This document shows, piece by piece, positions 15,301 through 21,458 of a stretch of DNA of 23,985 bases. The translations under genes were made by a program, and so were the position numbers. The stretch's first letter is position 1; the number at the start of each line of letters is the position of its first letter. The notes below the pieces were generated by a model, which saw nothing but the letters and a program-made list of their open reading frames with translations, made no database searches and was not told the DNA's origin. The stretch comes from a virus: positions 1 to 23,985 of IMG/VR virus record IMGVR_UViG_3300034198_006064. One strand, 5' to 3'.

Positions 15301-17159
15301 AAATTAAAGCCGAGGCCGCTGCATCTATTAACATGATGAAGTACGTTCACAATCCACAGGACAAGCTGGTTTGGGAGCAAAACTGGCGTGTACTTGCACC
15401 ATTCTACTTTGCCAAGAACCAGGCAATGCGCCGTGCCTTGCGTATGGCTGGCGACAACATGGCCGCATTCGAAAAGTATCTCAAGATCAACCTAGCCGTT
15501 ACTGACTTTGTGGCTTCAAGCGTTAGCGCCGTGGGCACCGAATACAACATCCCTGGTTCGCAGCTTGTGGCCGGGATGATCAACAGCCTGGTTGGTTCGT
15601 TTATTATGAGCCTTGGTTATGGCGGCAACACCATGACGCAAAACACATTTGGTTTTGACGCTAGCCCGTCATCAGTCAACAGCATTGTGGTAACAGGTAC
15701 TGACCCCAGCTTTTTGGGTATTCTTAAAGAAATCATTCACATTCCGTTTGGTATGCTCTTTACGGTTCCAGCCAAGATTGTTTACGAAAACTTGTTTAAG
15801 GGCAGCAACACTGCTTACGAGTGGATGAAAGTTTTAGTTGGCGAAACTTCGATGAAAAGTTCAATTATTGAAGACTTTGAGCCTAACTCATTGATTCGCA
15901 ATACCGTTAAAGGAGTATCAGGTTTCTTTGGCCAGGACTCTGCCGGTAGTTTCCAGTCAACCGAAACGTGGGTAATTTCTGACATTGCCAACCAACTTGG
16001 AGATCGTTTTTACCAGGAGGCCAAACGCGATAATTCGGTCATTTCCGACGAGCAGTTGGCTATGTACGGGTCCAAAGAAGAACTTTGGTTCCACCTTGCT
16101 CTTAAGCACCTCAGCATTTACATGCACGACCCAGACAACGCTGCTCGTGTGCAGGCAGAAGCCAAATGGCGCACCACTTTTATGTGGATGACCAAGACTA
16201 TCGGCTCATTTGCATTGCCCGTAGCAGTAAACATTGGCGAACGGTTCTACAATAACCAGGATTTCTACAGTATTTCTCAGGAGCGAGACAAGCAAGGCGA
16301 CCTTAAATTCCCCACCCTGCAAATGGCTTCAGACGAATTTGCCCGCCGCTACCCAGACAAGCTGTTTAGCATTATGTCCCACACCAAGAGCACTGGCACT
16401 AGCTACCTTGAGGTGACTGGAGCTGCTAACTGGCTAAAGGAAAACGAAGGCTTTGCACAGAAATACTCTTTGATATCGGCCTATTTGATTCCATACGGCA
16501 AAAACGAAAAGTTTGACTCTGAGGCCCTTCGCATTGAAATGGCTATGGGTCTTCGAGAGAAAATCACAATTCCTAAATTTATGGAACAGCTAAACATTCT
16601 GTACGGTGACCGTTATTTTAGTAGCTTGTCCTTAAAGTACAAGATGGACCCTACTAATATCGACATGACAACTGAATCTGGTGTGGAATATGTCCAAGCT
16701 TTGATGAACGAGGACACTGCTGCAGGTAAGCTTAAGGTCGCTACAGGCGTATTGGGCGCCAACGTAAACCTTACGTATAACGCATTTGATGCGTTAGAGC
16801 GTGAAGCAAAGCGTTATGCAGCTCACGATAATGTCAATTGGTGGGGAGCTCACAAGGACCTTTTGCGCTCAAGCAACGCTAACGATGCGTTTAAGGAACT
16901 TGCGAGGGCTATGGACGACCCAGATGCCCATGAGCAGATTAATGGTAAAGACCGTGTTTTTTACCAACAGATGATCGATTGGCGCAAAACGTACGTAAGT
17001 GATTACAAACAATACAGCCAAGCCGGTTATTCTACTGCCTCCTTGCGACGCGACTGGTACAATCAAGCCAACGAATATGCCAACGATCCAAAATACAAGA
17101 AGTACATATCATTTATCTACGGTGTTATGCGCCGTATGCCTGATCCCGAACCGAGGTAA
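6360..17159 (+). CDS. Giant virion protein of 3599 residues with embedded kinase-like domain
   Basis: This single frame of 10.8 kb lies between portal and scaffold. The N-terminal 550 residues are helical with short hydrophobic stretches, such as MYGFTGTLGAMFGGMAI from residue 450. A block near residue 1030 (FKPLALTSPAWATRVS) resembles segments I recall from large phage polyvalent or minor-head proteins. A His/Asp cluster (HGHGDADAD) is at 1138-1146. Long charged, coiled-coil-like helices lie at about 1324-1391 and 2691-2796. Residues 2081-2260 are kinase-like (separate entry). The C-terminal part contains APFYFAKNQAMRRALRM and two hydrophobic segments, about 3069-3089 and 3118-3146. It probably sits inside the capsid and is ejected with DNA, acting in the host membrane or cytoplasm (inference). 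Its position matches that of MuF-type minor head proteins, but I see no MuF motif. Translation is likely coupled to the previous gene by TAATG. Confidence 0.8.
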   Translation: MPAIGAKPQFSSIPYDPYTKNQAQLKLMGDRVGEMVRRNPALAKDPYSVIALSRSYGVDPQQASDYLSNTKFLNAVHRSLWGNIAHLANNAWQGVNTLANTGWDILGNISGDIEHPTQAWRQLNTLTNSAWDATKNLALGGSRPKTAFDAFAPYLHDRPGLDTSKRLFHVVDRAANAVPASITAVISGIEKNGVAYTIGEQTPAIVLSMLSDGAYNRFIGGALTAEDVAGTNALIWQNKINNIVAQDKNLISGVTDWSSISAEQMAELAAANRRVHILDPEHANITMGERIKASESHWDRDVARRNARVFSQDNPLDLGVGGRAYANAPAAGEFFARNSGFIGRVLKATIGGVRKFNGAISGPGAQAFYLASSAISSRDNPDLWEAAVKGQIVRADGSHTNVGDYVANALIGSDSFFHTALAAALNIDLMFVVDDPLSQAFRIKGMTKSMYGFTGTLGAMFGGMAIRHPGDVYRAYSQYKTVRSAVDYIATHGASDIARTFRGLFNGSKILHELGAADSPEAVLNVFERINYGIDMMFTTMPQLSWYSLFKTRLTGSLEKYGFYGKLLENSVDINKALNEELKAMTDIDWDPRNANFQILNPAGKAKVLYRQRLRNQFMARSRWYNAKMGRETSTRIEIGDIQAIPAAVDRLVNAGADPLVARAWGDAMIKNADNPELYKRGFRNMMFIVLTNKIAASMPQAGFERFLKSMDEFLWAMTDNLVGVDGAGYDGWYIATDIEGFNKSLKNGKVSRAGIGTSHLGALRLPDVREIRNIQRQLAVIYDDLATEESYKILSSVDSKYDEIKQLAEFSVTSPEKIFKEIKKLEKPSLKFETANVERGYRSVMSEIMGIYEKVLTTFEHQGMTAAERIANVITDLEKRKVDLQQLQAAEKNGFDMRADLYARRHILPETVFNEINMTPEEIRIKNLASLEQLEELRGQLVAIENMMNVSKAFINTSSSSLEEINSLAHYMAQVRNLQGEALKKYVKDFKEAVEARREGRSFGTGKRNLRSRGQLITDWFQFWVNNRYFKPLALTSPAWATRVSTSEMLLNGLRVGGYNFFEAHVASSLAKNEFLLGKQAKLAKEEQSLLRNVISGIMMGIERELLDFSDPEKARLMDDAVGLMIRHDGHLPMGVHGHGDADADYNVDDGLMQQTFGLEGDSSSKNYHVRGTYGRIGATEAGAGTAFHENIIRITDDAVLGPVAREIANLVRLHGMDIFNTEMDKLMPGILREARKSVETGTGKIIMGRREKELEKLLDQWTEWDDFKTMNALEQEHILDQIGESGAKSVDDVTAEMVPAAYRDGFIKNGQFLGKLMEARTKLDAEIQTQEKVAEQLREIVESSEAKDMEKGARSAIKEELKANEAKQKGLAKDRERILKAIAAHPYAAMVGTIEGGTALKAYSQIKKDFMQELRDTVQSHLDEADNRLGELFGGNKVAVPRGGYSEMAGERFLVFTDDEGHVAANSALWEAVAEKYPQLWSNNEDFADYMRLGMPGAEGVDALAHILGLRPALFASYSNDIIGKAKFVEDYKKYSAALRSRNATREKRFAESWMRRNISAKKADWKLDAEEVWVRKAAMDTGEALPTHGLNPEEWFDEVLPMLEHRKQLGKASLYLSLAEGSRSHIDDAYKALKGIDPLMTNTMRDMPRLFDETFDGTSAYAIRGVPLDVLLGPGKKAKEALNDFAFHMRERVMLQDTKIFDKNFIPHYTPDSAGMKRFMEDWRKHESFIKEFERTSYKMATDMGKAASRDDRLAAKIKAREEFYESKFGDSNPGGAREYQMAEDLFPDLEHSFATLLSRLGGDYTLLKDLHIGQGFSINQYDGWDGKKALLKDLLGDDFDLSILRTESPYGEVVAGLDHTKLALTYAEAGKLYDSVQKRLEYFNSGEFYQSLADKIQKQIDADYEASVAAGTLFADPHLDLSIIGMRNMINRALGKPDISRRHGAITGLSDGQPFVTPNFGGLLADLFEQDKAEEILKDYLDNGLIPAPGIAARARFNLDALLRNVNKDLIEFPPELIDPEAYKLGIRDMARVAAESGSERAQEIIDANGWEYDRFHAFKGEGPSEDFIYEIDASTITRLGAGVTGQVWQSTTAAGEEYALKVYNNLLDPLMWNEANIEEAVSDLARHLDLPARDSKYVHIDGGLDYPGISDKISNRSDFVIHPLADVTAERSFKSAIADHELAQTDIQHLVDAVESGELPIEAARDIRAMYILDALIRNGDRHRANYLGTKDERIVAIDHGYAGHKYTLDGLWPKYEPGDSARLLNGYDITNQEFNYLDRRIKSFQGVDADSFKQFWEEIKTTLKVVDDSSHDLQIRHSRGFKYESGFDTSLEQVHPSDAMKQYGLTDDMVAMASINSLSTKFSEVNEITLGQMRKAAEAQDKLKEIVKPRWEKDKAYIKNDGTLPETLRYLPGDTSQQELFSGIRKTFDSSTARRLFGVTKPSSLVQGVAVKNLNSMLSNGKKYVKTVLAYEGDALIIKSMGYDPSSAASRRKAIDTMKAIMETADNYRMPTKIVVTPDGPEGVSAAIRNLDAWFGSFGFTGKPTKYADRIEFTRSPSGYGKRNLVDEDAKPAFAAKIEALKAELAAKRGEKYSHSEEANKAYEAAQKWFATFVEPIASGQRTPTSVWRRALDIDRNRVADQLNRDGYQELLEQLKDNGKAAARNGWQRGGIMKKRVPDANSLQSGFEEALEKQEQRLQSLREKSSRLDDRTAKNFAARDKVRENVVRQDDIMRERMIKKSVEFYARRERNAAVGTSKLARTINSRLGSINTAIEREVSRLVNDRVLKMGAAGFSGENSGALREAIEDIAYTHIKTMDPKVLERFDRDMGLLPPDLSTGDPHMDFAKTIGEHFMGLTTADHATQKGRELMPEILSAMETGNSPGPRKLAEWLADRKKDGKNLPGPFPAKKFISPFDKGSRASLLQRVSDVSHQRVLGPIVNELVREPMFVLEYHQQMEALRPFVNAGWMTMDQAEIKAEAAASINMMKYVHNPQDKLVWEQNWRVLAPFYFAKNQAMRRALRMAGDNMAAFEKYLKINLAVTDFVASSVSAVGTEYNIPGSQLVAGMINSLVGSFIMSLGYGGNTMTQNTFGFDASPSSVNSIVVTGTDPSFLGILKEIIHIPFGMLFTVPAKIVYENLFKGSNTAYEWMKVLVGETSMKSSIIEDFEPNSLIRNTVKGVSGFFGQDSAGSFQSTETWVISDIANQLGDRFYQEAKRDNSVISDEQLAMYGSKEELWFHLALKHLSIYMHDPDNAARVQAEAKWRTTFMWMTKTIGSFALPVAVNIGERFYNNQDFYSISQERDKQGDLKFPTLQMASDEFARRYPDKLFSIMSHTKSTGTSYLEVTGAANWLKENEGFAQKYSLISAYLIPYGKNEKFDSEALRIEMAMGLREKITIPKFMEQLNILYGDRYFSSLSLKYKMDPTNIDMTTESGVEYVQALMNEDTAAGKLKVATGVLGANVNLTYNAFDALEREAKRYAAHDNVNWWGAHKDLLRSSNANDAFKELARAMDDPDAHEQINGKDRVFYQQMIDWRKTYVSDYKQYSQAGYSTASLRRDWYNQANEYANDPKYKKYISFIYGVMRRMPDPEPR
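12600..13140 (+). other. HipA / PI3-4-kinase-like domain inside the giant protein
   Basis: Residues 2081-2260 of the 3599-residue protein carry the ordered motifs of a protein-kinase-like fold. There is a glycine-rich loop LGAGVTGQVWQ (2084-2094), a nucleotide-binding Lys2106 in YALKVYN, and Glu residues in the following helix (NEANIEEAV). The catalytic loop NGDRHRANYLG has Asp2226 and Asn2231, and IDHG has metal-binding Asp2244. The DRHxxN spacing and IDHG, rather than HRDxxxxN and DFG, point to the HipA / PI3-4-kinase side of the superfamily. All key residues are present, so activity is plausible. The substrate, protein or lipid, cannot be told from sequence. Confidence 0.75.
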
Positions 17160-17161
17160 GT

Positions 17162-17734
17162 ATGGACAAAGAATCTACTAAGCAGCCAACCGACAAAGTG
17201 GCCGACAAGGTGCACACAGTTGCTGACCTTAAAAGCATGGCGCATGACTACGCCGTGCCTCTAAGCGACGGCACAATGGAAAAGATTGCCAAGGATGGCT
17301 TAACCCCTGAAAAGATTAAAGCGTTTGAGGAATACATCAAGACGACTGCTATGGGTTTGTACCCTACTTTGGCTACTCAGATTAAGGCTGGTATTCCCAC
17401 GGCCTACCTACTGGACCCATATCGCCAGGTGGCTAAGCAAATGCTAGGAGAGGATCACGAACCTAACTTTGCTTCTGACCCTAAAGCGGAAGCTGCTCTA
17501 AGCGGTGGATCTGACCCCGCCACTGGCCGACCAGCGCCTATGAGTCTTGACCAATGGAAGGGCCATATCCGTTCGCACCCTGGTTTTGGATGGGGCGATA
17601 CCCCAGCAGCTCACGAGCAAGCCGATGCTACTATGCAGGCTATTTCCCAGCAAATGCTAGGAAGCTCTAGCAGCCAACCGGGAGTAGGAATGCCACCTGA
17701 AATGCAAGCCCAGCCCAATCAAGGAATGTTCTAA
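17162..17734 (+). CDS. Probable virion-associated protein, 190 residues
   Basis: Residues 1-15 are charged. Residues 20-100 are helical (VADLKSMAHDYAVPLSDGTM, then LDPYRQVAKQMLGE). The last 40 residues are Gln, Ser and Pro rich and end in QPNQGMF. GAGGT lies 4 nt before the ATG, which is 2 nt after the giant gene. The next gene starts on the last base of this one. I infer a small internal or ejection protein working with its neighbours. A segment such as GLYPTLATQIKAGIPTAYLL resembles helical repeats in the following protein in style, though I cannot align them with certainty. Confidence 0.6.
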   Translation: MDKESTKQPTDKVADKVHTVADLKSMAHDYAVPLSDGTMEKIAKDGLTPEKIKAFEEYIKTTAMGLYPTLATQIKAGIPTAYLLDPYRQVAKQMLGEDHEPNFASDPKAEAALSGGSDPATGRPAPMSLDQWKGHIRSHPGFGWGDTPAAHEQADATMQAISQQMLGSSSSQPGVGMPPEMQAQPNQGMF

Positions 17735-19110
17735 TGGCTATTGTCAAGTATCCAGCGCCTGCTTGGCTCGAGCAAGCAGTGGGCCAAACTAATTTGACCC
17801 CTGAATTGCAAACAGTTATTGCTGGGATGAAGAACAAACTTTTGCCTAATGCTGGCAAGCAAAATCCCAATTCATTGGATTACCTCAACGGTATGATTGC
17901 CGATCTGTACGCCAGATCATATGCCGCTACTCAAGACGACAAAAAAGCTAAAGTCATGCGTGACACCCTTATGGATGCCATGTTTGGAGGCATTAACAAT
18001 TTTAACTGGCGCGGTGCTTTGCTTGATCCATCTAGCTCAGATTACAGCGTCTGGAAAACACGATATAACCAAGTTTGGGGCCGAATTTCAGCTACGCCCG
18101 TCACTAGCGATGCTTTTGCTACGCTTGATCGTTCTCAGTTTAGCTTTGGTCAAACTAACGCTGATTTGTCTGCTGCGATTCTTAACGGCATCGCAACGTA
18201 CGTTAATGCCAACGCTACTAACAGCGAAAAAACTACAGCTCAAGGCCGCTTGGACAACATGCTGGATGATTGGGGACTAAGTTCGTTAAAGCCTTCGTTG
18301 GATGATGCCGTGTGGAAAAAAGGTCTAACTAACTCTAACGAAATCCTTAAGCAGATTCAAAATACGGATGCTTACAAAACTCGGTTTGCTGGCATGATTC
18401 AGCACAACAAAACCCAGCCTATTAAAATTGCCAGTGAAGGCGATTATTTGCGTACTGAAGCCGCAATGCTTCAGTTAGGCGAAACGTACTTGCCTCCTGG
18501 CGTAATGACCCAGCAAAAAGTTGGTCAACTTATTGGCAAGGGAGTTAGCGCTAGCGAACTTGATGCTCGAGTTACACAGGGGTATATGGCTGCCTTAAAT
18601 GCAGATCCAGCTACTCGTCAAGCTTTGGCCGACCAAGGCGTAGACCTTACGCATTTGGCCTATTATTTCCTTGATCCAGATCATGGGGAAAAGATGCTTA
18701 CCCAGCAAGTCACCCGTGCCTCGCTTCAAGGGTACGCTACTGACGTTGGCCTTAAGGGCTTTACCAACGACATGGCCCAATCGATTGCCGATCAGGCCCG
18801 TGCTGCGAGTACCGGCGCTAGTGGTCAAAACCCATATGGCACCTACACGGTTGCCAATGCACGAACCGCTATGGAATTTGCCGCACAGAACGAGGAGCTC
18901 ACAGCGGCCCCTGTGGGCACCTCTCAGCGTGCCGTGAGCACTGAGCAGCTCATTGGCAGCAAAATCCCTGGCTTTATGGGCAGTACCCAGGCTGACGCTG
19001 AACAGCAAATTAAGCTGGCACAACAATCCAAGACGGCACCGTTTAACAAGGGTGGTGGCTATGCCACCGATCAAAAGGGTGTTACAGGTATTGGCTCTGC
19101 CCCAGAGTAA
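17734..19110 (+). CDS. Internal virion protein-like, 458 residues
   Basis: The protein has no signal peptide and is largely helical. Residues 205-250 read GLTNSNEILKQI, TDAYKTRF (211-218) and SEGDYLRTEAAMLQLGETYL; residues 266-320 read LIGKGVSASELDARV then DLTHLAYYFLDP. This order of motifs is one I recall from structural proteins of other phages, especially those of Actinobacteria, where the function is not established. The last 90 residues are Gln, Ala and Gly rich. AAGGA lies 8 nt before the ATG at 17734, which overlaps the previous stop. It probably forms part of the internal core or ejectosome with the giant protein (inference). Confidence 0.6.
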   Translation: MAIVKYPAPAWLEQAVGQTNLTPELQTVIAGMKNKLLPNAGKQNPNSLDYLNGMIADLYARSYAATQDDKKAKVMRDTLMDAMFGGINNFNWRGALLDPSSSDYSVWKTRYNQVWGRISATPVTSDAFATLDRSQFSFGQTNADLSAAILNGIATYVNANATNSEKTTAQGRLDNMLDDWGLSSLKPSLDDAVWKKGLTNSNEILKQIQNTDAYKTRFAGMIQHNKTQPIKIASEGDYLRTEAAMLQLGETYLPPGVMTQQKVGQLIGKGVSASELDARVTQGYMAALNADPATRQALADQGVDLTHLAYYFLDPDHGEKMLTQQVTRASLQGYATDVGLKGFTNDMAQSIADQARAASTGASGQNPYGTYTVANARTAMEFAAQNEELTAAPVGTSQRAVSTEQLIGSKIPGFMGSTQADAEQQIKLAQQSKTAPFNKGGGYATDQKGVTGIGSAPE

Positions 19111-19127
19111 TCAATTGGTACAATCTG

Positions 19128-19242
19128 AATAGCACTTGGCCCCGTTCGCTACGGGTGAGCTATTTGCACTCGCTTAGGATGGCACACCCTGAGTGCGTAT
19201 GACGTGCAAACCTAATCCGTTTTAACCCCTCTTGTTAAAACG
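19128..19242 (+). promoter_or_regulatory. Three-hairpin structured leader before scaffold and capsid genes
   Basis: The non-coding gap 19111-19266 can form three consecutive stems. Hairpin 1 pairs AATAGC (19128-19133) with GCTATT (19159-19164), enclosing CCCGT/ACGGG (19141-19145 with 19151-19155). Hairpin 2 pairs GCACTC (19166-19171) with GAGTGC (19191-19196), and inside it AGG/CCT. Hairpin 3 is a perfect 9-bp stem, CGTTTTAAC/GTTAAAACG (19218-19226 with 19234-19242). No T tract follows, so these are not simple terminators. The strong AAGGAG site at 19253 lies just beyond. It could be a 5' leader controlling capsid synthesis, an mRNA processing site, or a small structured RNA. Confidence 0.55.
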
Positions 19243-19266
19243 TGTAACTCGCAAGGAGCGATCCGT

Positions 19267-19755
19267 ATGGAAAATGATTTTGATTATGATGACGAGCAAC
19301 CCCAAGCTCAAGCACTGGACCCAAATATCCGGCGCCAGCTAAGGGAAGCAGAGAAGGCCCGTAAGGAACTTGACTCTATCCGTGCTGAATTAGCAGCGGA
19401 AAAGCGTGAAGCTCAGTACAGCCGAGTTGGTATCCCCGAAAGTGGGGTAGGAGCTTTGTTTCGCAAGGCATACGATGGTCCTGGGGATCCAGATTCCATT
19501 CGTAAAGCCGCTGAGGAATACGGCATTATCCAATCTCAGTCATCTGAACCAGTTTCAATTGCATCTGATCCGGAACTCGAAGCTCTACGACGCGCTCAAG
19601 GCGCAACGATAGGTACGTCAGGCGCCATGCCAGACCCAGGCCAAGAATATTTCGCTCAGCTTGCTGAAGCTAGTAATCCAGAAGAAGTCATGCGGATCAT
19701 CCAGGGCCAAACCGGGCAAAGTCTCGGTGTTTGGACCTCGCGGGGAGCACGGTAA
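19267..19755 (+). CDS. Scaffolding protein
   Basis: The 162-residue protein begins with an acidic stretch (MENDFDYDDEQ), then a charged coiled coil (RRQLREAEKARKELDSIRAE, residues 19-38, continuing to about 50). Next comes RVGIPESGVGALFRKAYDG, then DPDSIRKAAEEYGI. This layout fits scaffolding proteins coded directly before capsid genes in many actinobacteriophages. AAGGAG lies 8 nt before the ATG. It would guide procapsid assembly of the protein encoded next and leave or be digested before packaging. No protease motif is seen in it. Confidence 0.8.
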   Translation: MENDFDYDDEQPQAQALDPNIRRQLREAEKARKELDSIRAELAAEKREAQYSRVGIPESGVGALFRKAYDGPGDPDSIRKAAEEYGIIQSQSSEPVSIASDPELEALRRAQGATIGTSGAMPDPGQEYFAQLAEASNPEEVMRIIQGQTGQSLGVWTSRGAR

Positions 19756-19784
19756 ATCTACCCATCTCGAAAGGATGACCCCCA

Positions 19785-21098
19785 ATGGCAACTGATGCCT
19801 ATAATGTAACCGGGACCGACGCCTACACAACGTCTGGCTCTCTTGACTTTTCGAAGGCCGCTTATGACCGCATGGCTTACTTTGCCCTGCGTCCTGAGCT
19901 TTACTTCGACCAGGCTGCTGATGTTCAGCCTACCCACCAGAGCATGCCTGGTGCTTCTGTTGCGTTCACGATTGTTAACGACCTTGCTATTTCCACGACT
20001 CCCCTCACGGAAACTGAAGACGTTGCAACCGTTGCACTCAGCGACTCACAGGTAACTTTGACTTTGGCTGAATACGGTAACGCCGTACTCACCACCGCCA
20101 AGCTCCGTGGCACCTCGTTCCTCGATGTAGACCCAGTGGTTGCCAACGTAGTTGGTTACAACGCTGGTGTTTCCATGGACACGATTGCTCGTGCTGCTCT
20201 TGACAGTGGTACCAACGTAATGTACGGATCGCAACTTGGCGCTACGTCGCTAAACTCGTCCGTCACCTCACGTTCCGGTGTGGCCTCAACCAACACCCTC
20301 TCGAGCCTTGACATCCGTACAGCTCGTGCTCGTTTGCGTTCACAGAACGTTCCCACCTTTGGTGGCTACTACGTCGGGTACATCCACCCAGACATCGTGG
20401 CTGACCTTCAGGGTGAGTCGTTTGCTAACGGAAACAACAACCTCGGATGGCGTGCCCCGCACACCTACTCGCAGCCAGCTGAAATCTGGACTGGTGAGCT
20501 TGGTGCTTACGAAGGCGTCCGCTGGATCGAAACCCCTCGTGCCCCTGTATTCCAGGGTGCGGGTGGAGGTGCCGCTTCAGCTGGTACTTACACCATCACC
20601 GGAACCTCGTCACCTACGTACTCGTACACTGGTGCTGCTCCTATTGTTGGCGCTTGGATCACGGCTAACACGGCTGTGCTTTCCAGTAACTGGGCCAAGC
20701 AGGTAGCATCCGTTAACACGGGTGCTGGTACCTTCACCGTTTCCGGTACTGGTACTGTTACCACCGCTGGTACGGTTTACTGTGGTGACTACACTGGTGC
20801 ACTCAACGTTTACGGTACGCTGATCATTGGACGCCAGGCTTTGGCTAAGACCCACTCGTACGTGGACGGCAACGGTGCCTTCCCCCACGTCGTGCCCGGT
20901 CCTATCACTGACCGCTTGCGTCGCTTTGTCCCAATGGGCTGGTACTGGCTGGGTGCTTACGGCATCTTCCGTCAGGCTTCGGTCATGCGTATTGAGTCGG
21001 CCTCGCTGCTGAACCAGGACGTTAACGAAAACGTGAACCAGCCAACGCCGTTTGTCCCAAGCATTGACTTGGGCGAATCCGGAAGCCCACTGGCCTAG
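19785..21098 (+). CDS. Major capsid protein, N4 gp56-like
   Basis: The 437-residue protein has AAAGGAT 8 nt before its ATG. Residues 65-125 (STTPLTETEDVATVALSDSQ, then LTLAEYGNAVLTT and a helix with SMDTIARAAL) and the motif GYYVGYIHPDIVADL near 195 match the N4 gp56 family of HK97-fold capsid proteins as I know it. YEGVRWIETPRAPV leads into a Gly/Thr/Ser-rich insert at about 258-340, after which NVYGTLIIGRQAL resumes the fold. The insert may be a surface domain. Codon use is richer in ACC, CTC and TCC than in the genes around it, as expected for a highly expressed gene. No delta domain or cleavage site is obvious. Confidence 0.87.
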   Translation: MATDAYNVTGTDAYTTSGSLDFSKAAYDRMAYFALRPELYFDQAADVQPTHQSMPGASVAFTIVNDLAISTTPLTETEDVATVALSDSQVTLTLAEYGNAVLTTAKLRGTSFLDVDPVVANVVGYNAGVSMDTIARAALDSGTNVMYGSQLGATSLNSSVTSRSGVASTNTLSSLDIRTARARLRSQNVPTFGGYYVGYIHPDIVADLQGESFANGNNNLGWRAPHTYSQPAEIWTGELGAYEGVRWIETPRAPVFQGAGGGAASAGTYTITGTSSPTYSYTGAAPIVGAWITANTAVLSSNWAKQVASVNTGAGTFTVSGTGTVTTAGTVYCGDYTGALNVYGTLIIGRQALAKTHSYVDGNGAFPHVVPGPITDRLRRFVPMGWYWLGAYGIFRQASVMRIESASLLNQDVNENVNQPTPFVPSIDLGESGSPLA

Positions 21099-21103
21099 CC
21101 AGT
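21089..21103 (+). other. Hairpin across the capsid stop codon
   Basis: ACTGGC (21089-21094) and GCCAGT (21098-21103) form a perfect 6-bp stem with loop CTA; the stop codon TAG (21096-21098) spans the loop and the stem base. There is no T tract. It may protect the 3' end of capsid mRNA or reduce readthrough translation into the following small genes. Confidence 0.4.
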
Positions 21104-21126
21104 AACGAGTAGAGAGAGGAACGAGT

Positions 21127-21279
21127 ATGTCCTGGCCTTTTAATTGCAAGGCTTGCGGGTCGAAAGACGTGCAACCTGCGGTGGACGAAATCCACTGCCT
21201 TAATTGCGGTCGTTTGACCGATAAGGACGGGCTGCTCGTTTCTCTTGAAGCTCAGTTTATTTCGGAGGAAAAGATCTAA
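21127..21279 (+). CDS. Small zinc-ribbon protein
   Basis: This 50-residue protein has AGAGGA 6 nt before the ATG. Two CxxC knuckles are present: Cys7-Cys10 in NCKACGS and Cys24-Cys27 in HCLNCGRL. This is the spacing of a rubredoxin-like zinc ribbon. The last 20 residues are an acidic hydrophobic tail (GLLVSLEAQFISEEKI). It is the first gene after capsid and its stop overlaps the next start (TAATG). It may be a small structural zinc protein at the head surface or connector; function is not known. Confidence 0.7.
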   Translation: MSWPFNCKACGSKDVQPAVDEIHCLNCGRLTDKDGLLVSLEAQFISEEKI

Positions 21280-21458
21280 TGACGATCCCCACCGGACAAG
21301 GACACACGCAAGGTGTGGAGGCGGCGGACCTTCCGGGGTCCCCGCTTCCCCGCCGTGCATCCCGTGCTGCGTCTAACAATGCAAAGTATGGCAACAAGGG
21401 CAGCGTTTCTGACCCCTGTTACTGCGGTTGCTGCAAAATGGGAACAGGTTGCTGCTAA
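21279..21458 (+). CDS. Cys-cluster peptide, 59 residues
   Basis: The gene starts on the last base of the zinc-ribbon gene and ends on the first base of the next, with GGAGG about 10 nt before the ATG. The first 45 residues are disordered-looking and Gly, Pro, Ser and Ala rich. The last 13 residues are CYCGCCKMGTGCC, six cysteines at 47, 49, 51, 52, 58 and 59. The pattern suggests a metal cluster like that of a metallothionein or a disulfide knot. I do not recognise a family. The coupling on both sides makes a real gene likely. Confidence 0.6.
   Translation: MTIPTGQGHTQGVEAADLPGSPLPRRASRAASNNAKYGNKGSVSDPCYCGCCKMGTGCC

Noticed and set aside
6360-17159. N4-type virion RNA polymerase
   Set aside because: The size and the N4 gp56-like capsid invite the comparison, but I did not see the single-subunit polymerase motif R-x3-K-x7-YG with matching metal-binding Asp motifs. 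A profile search could reverse this.
19137-19155. tRNA-like T-arm (CCCGTTCGCTACGGG)
   Set aside because: The loop lacks the full T-loop consensus, and no acceptor stem, D arm or anticodon arm can be placed around it.
19178-19225. Very short leader peptides in the structured gap (MAHPECV at 19178, MTCKPNPF at 19199)
   Set aside because: They have no ribosome site and no run of one regulatory amino acid; short ATG frames are expected by chance.
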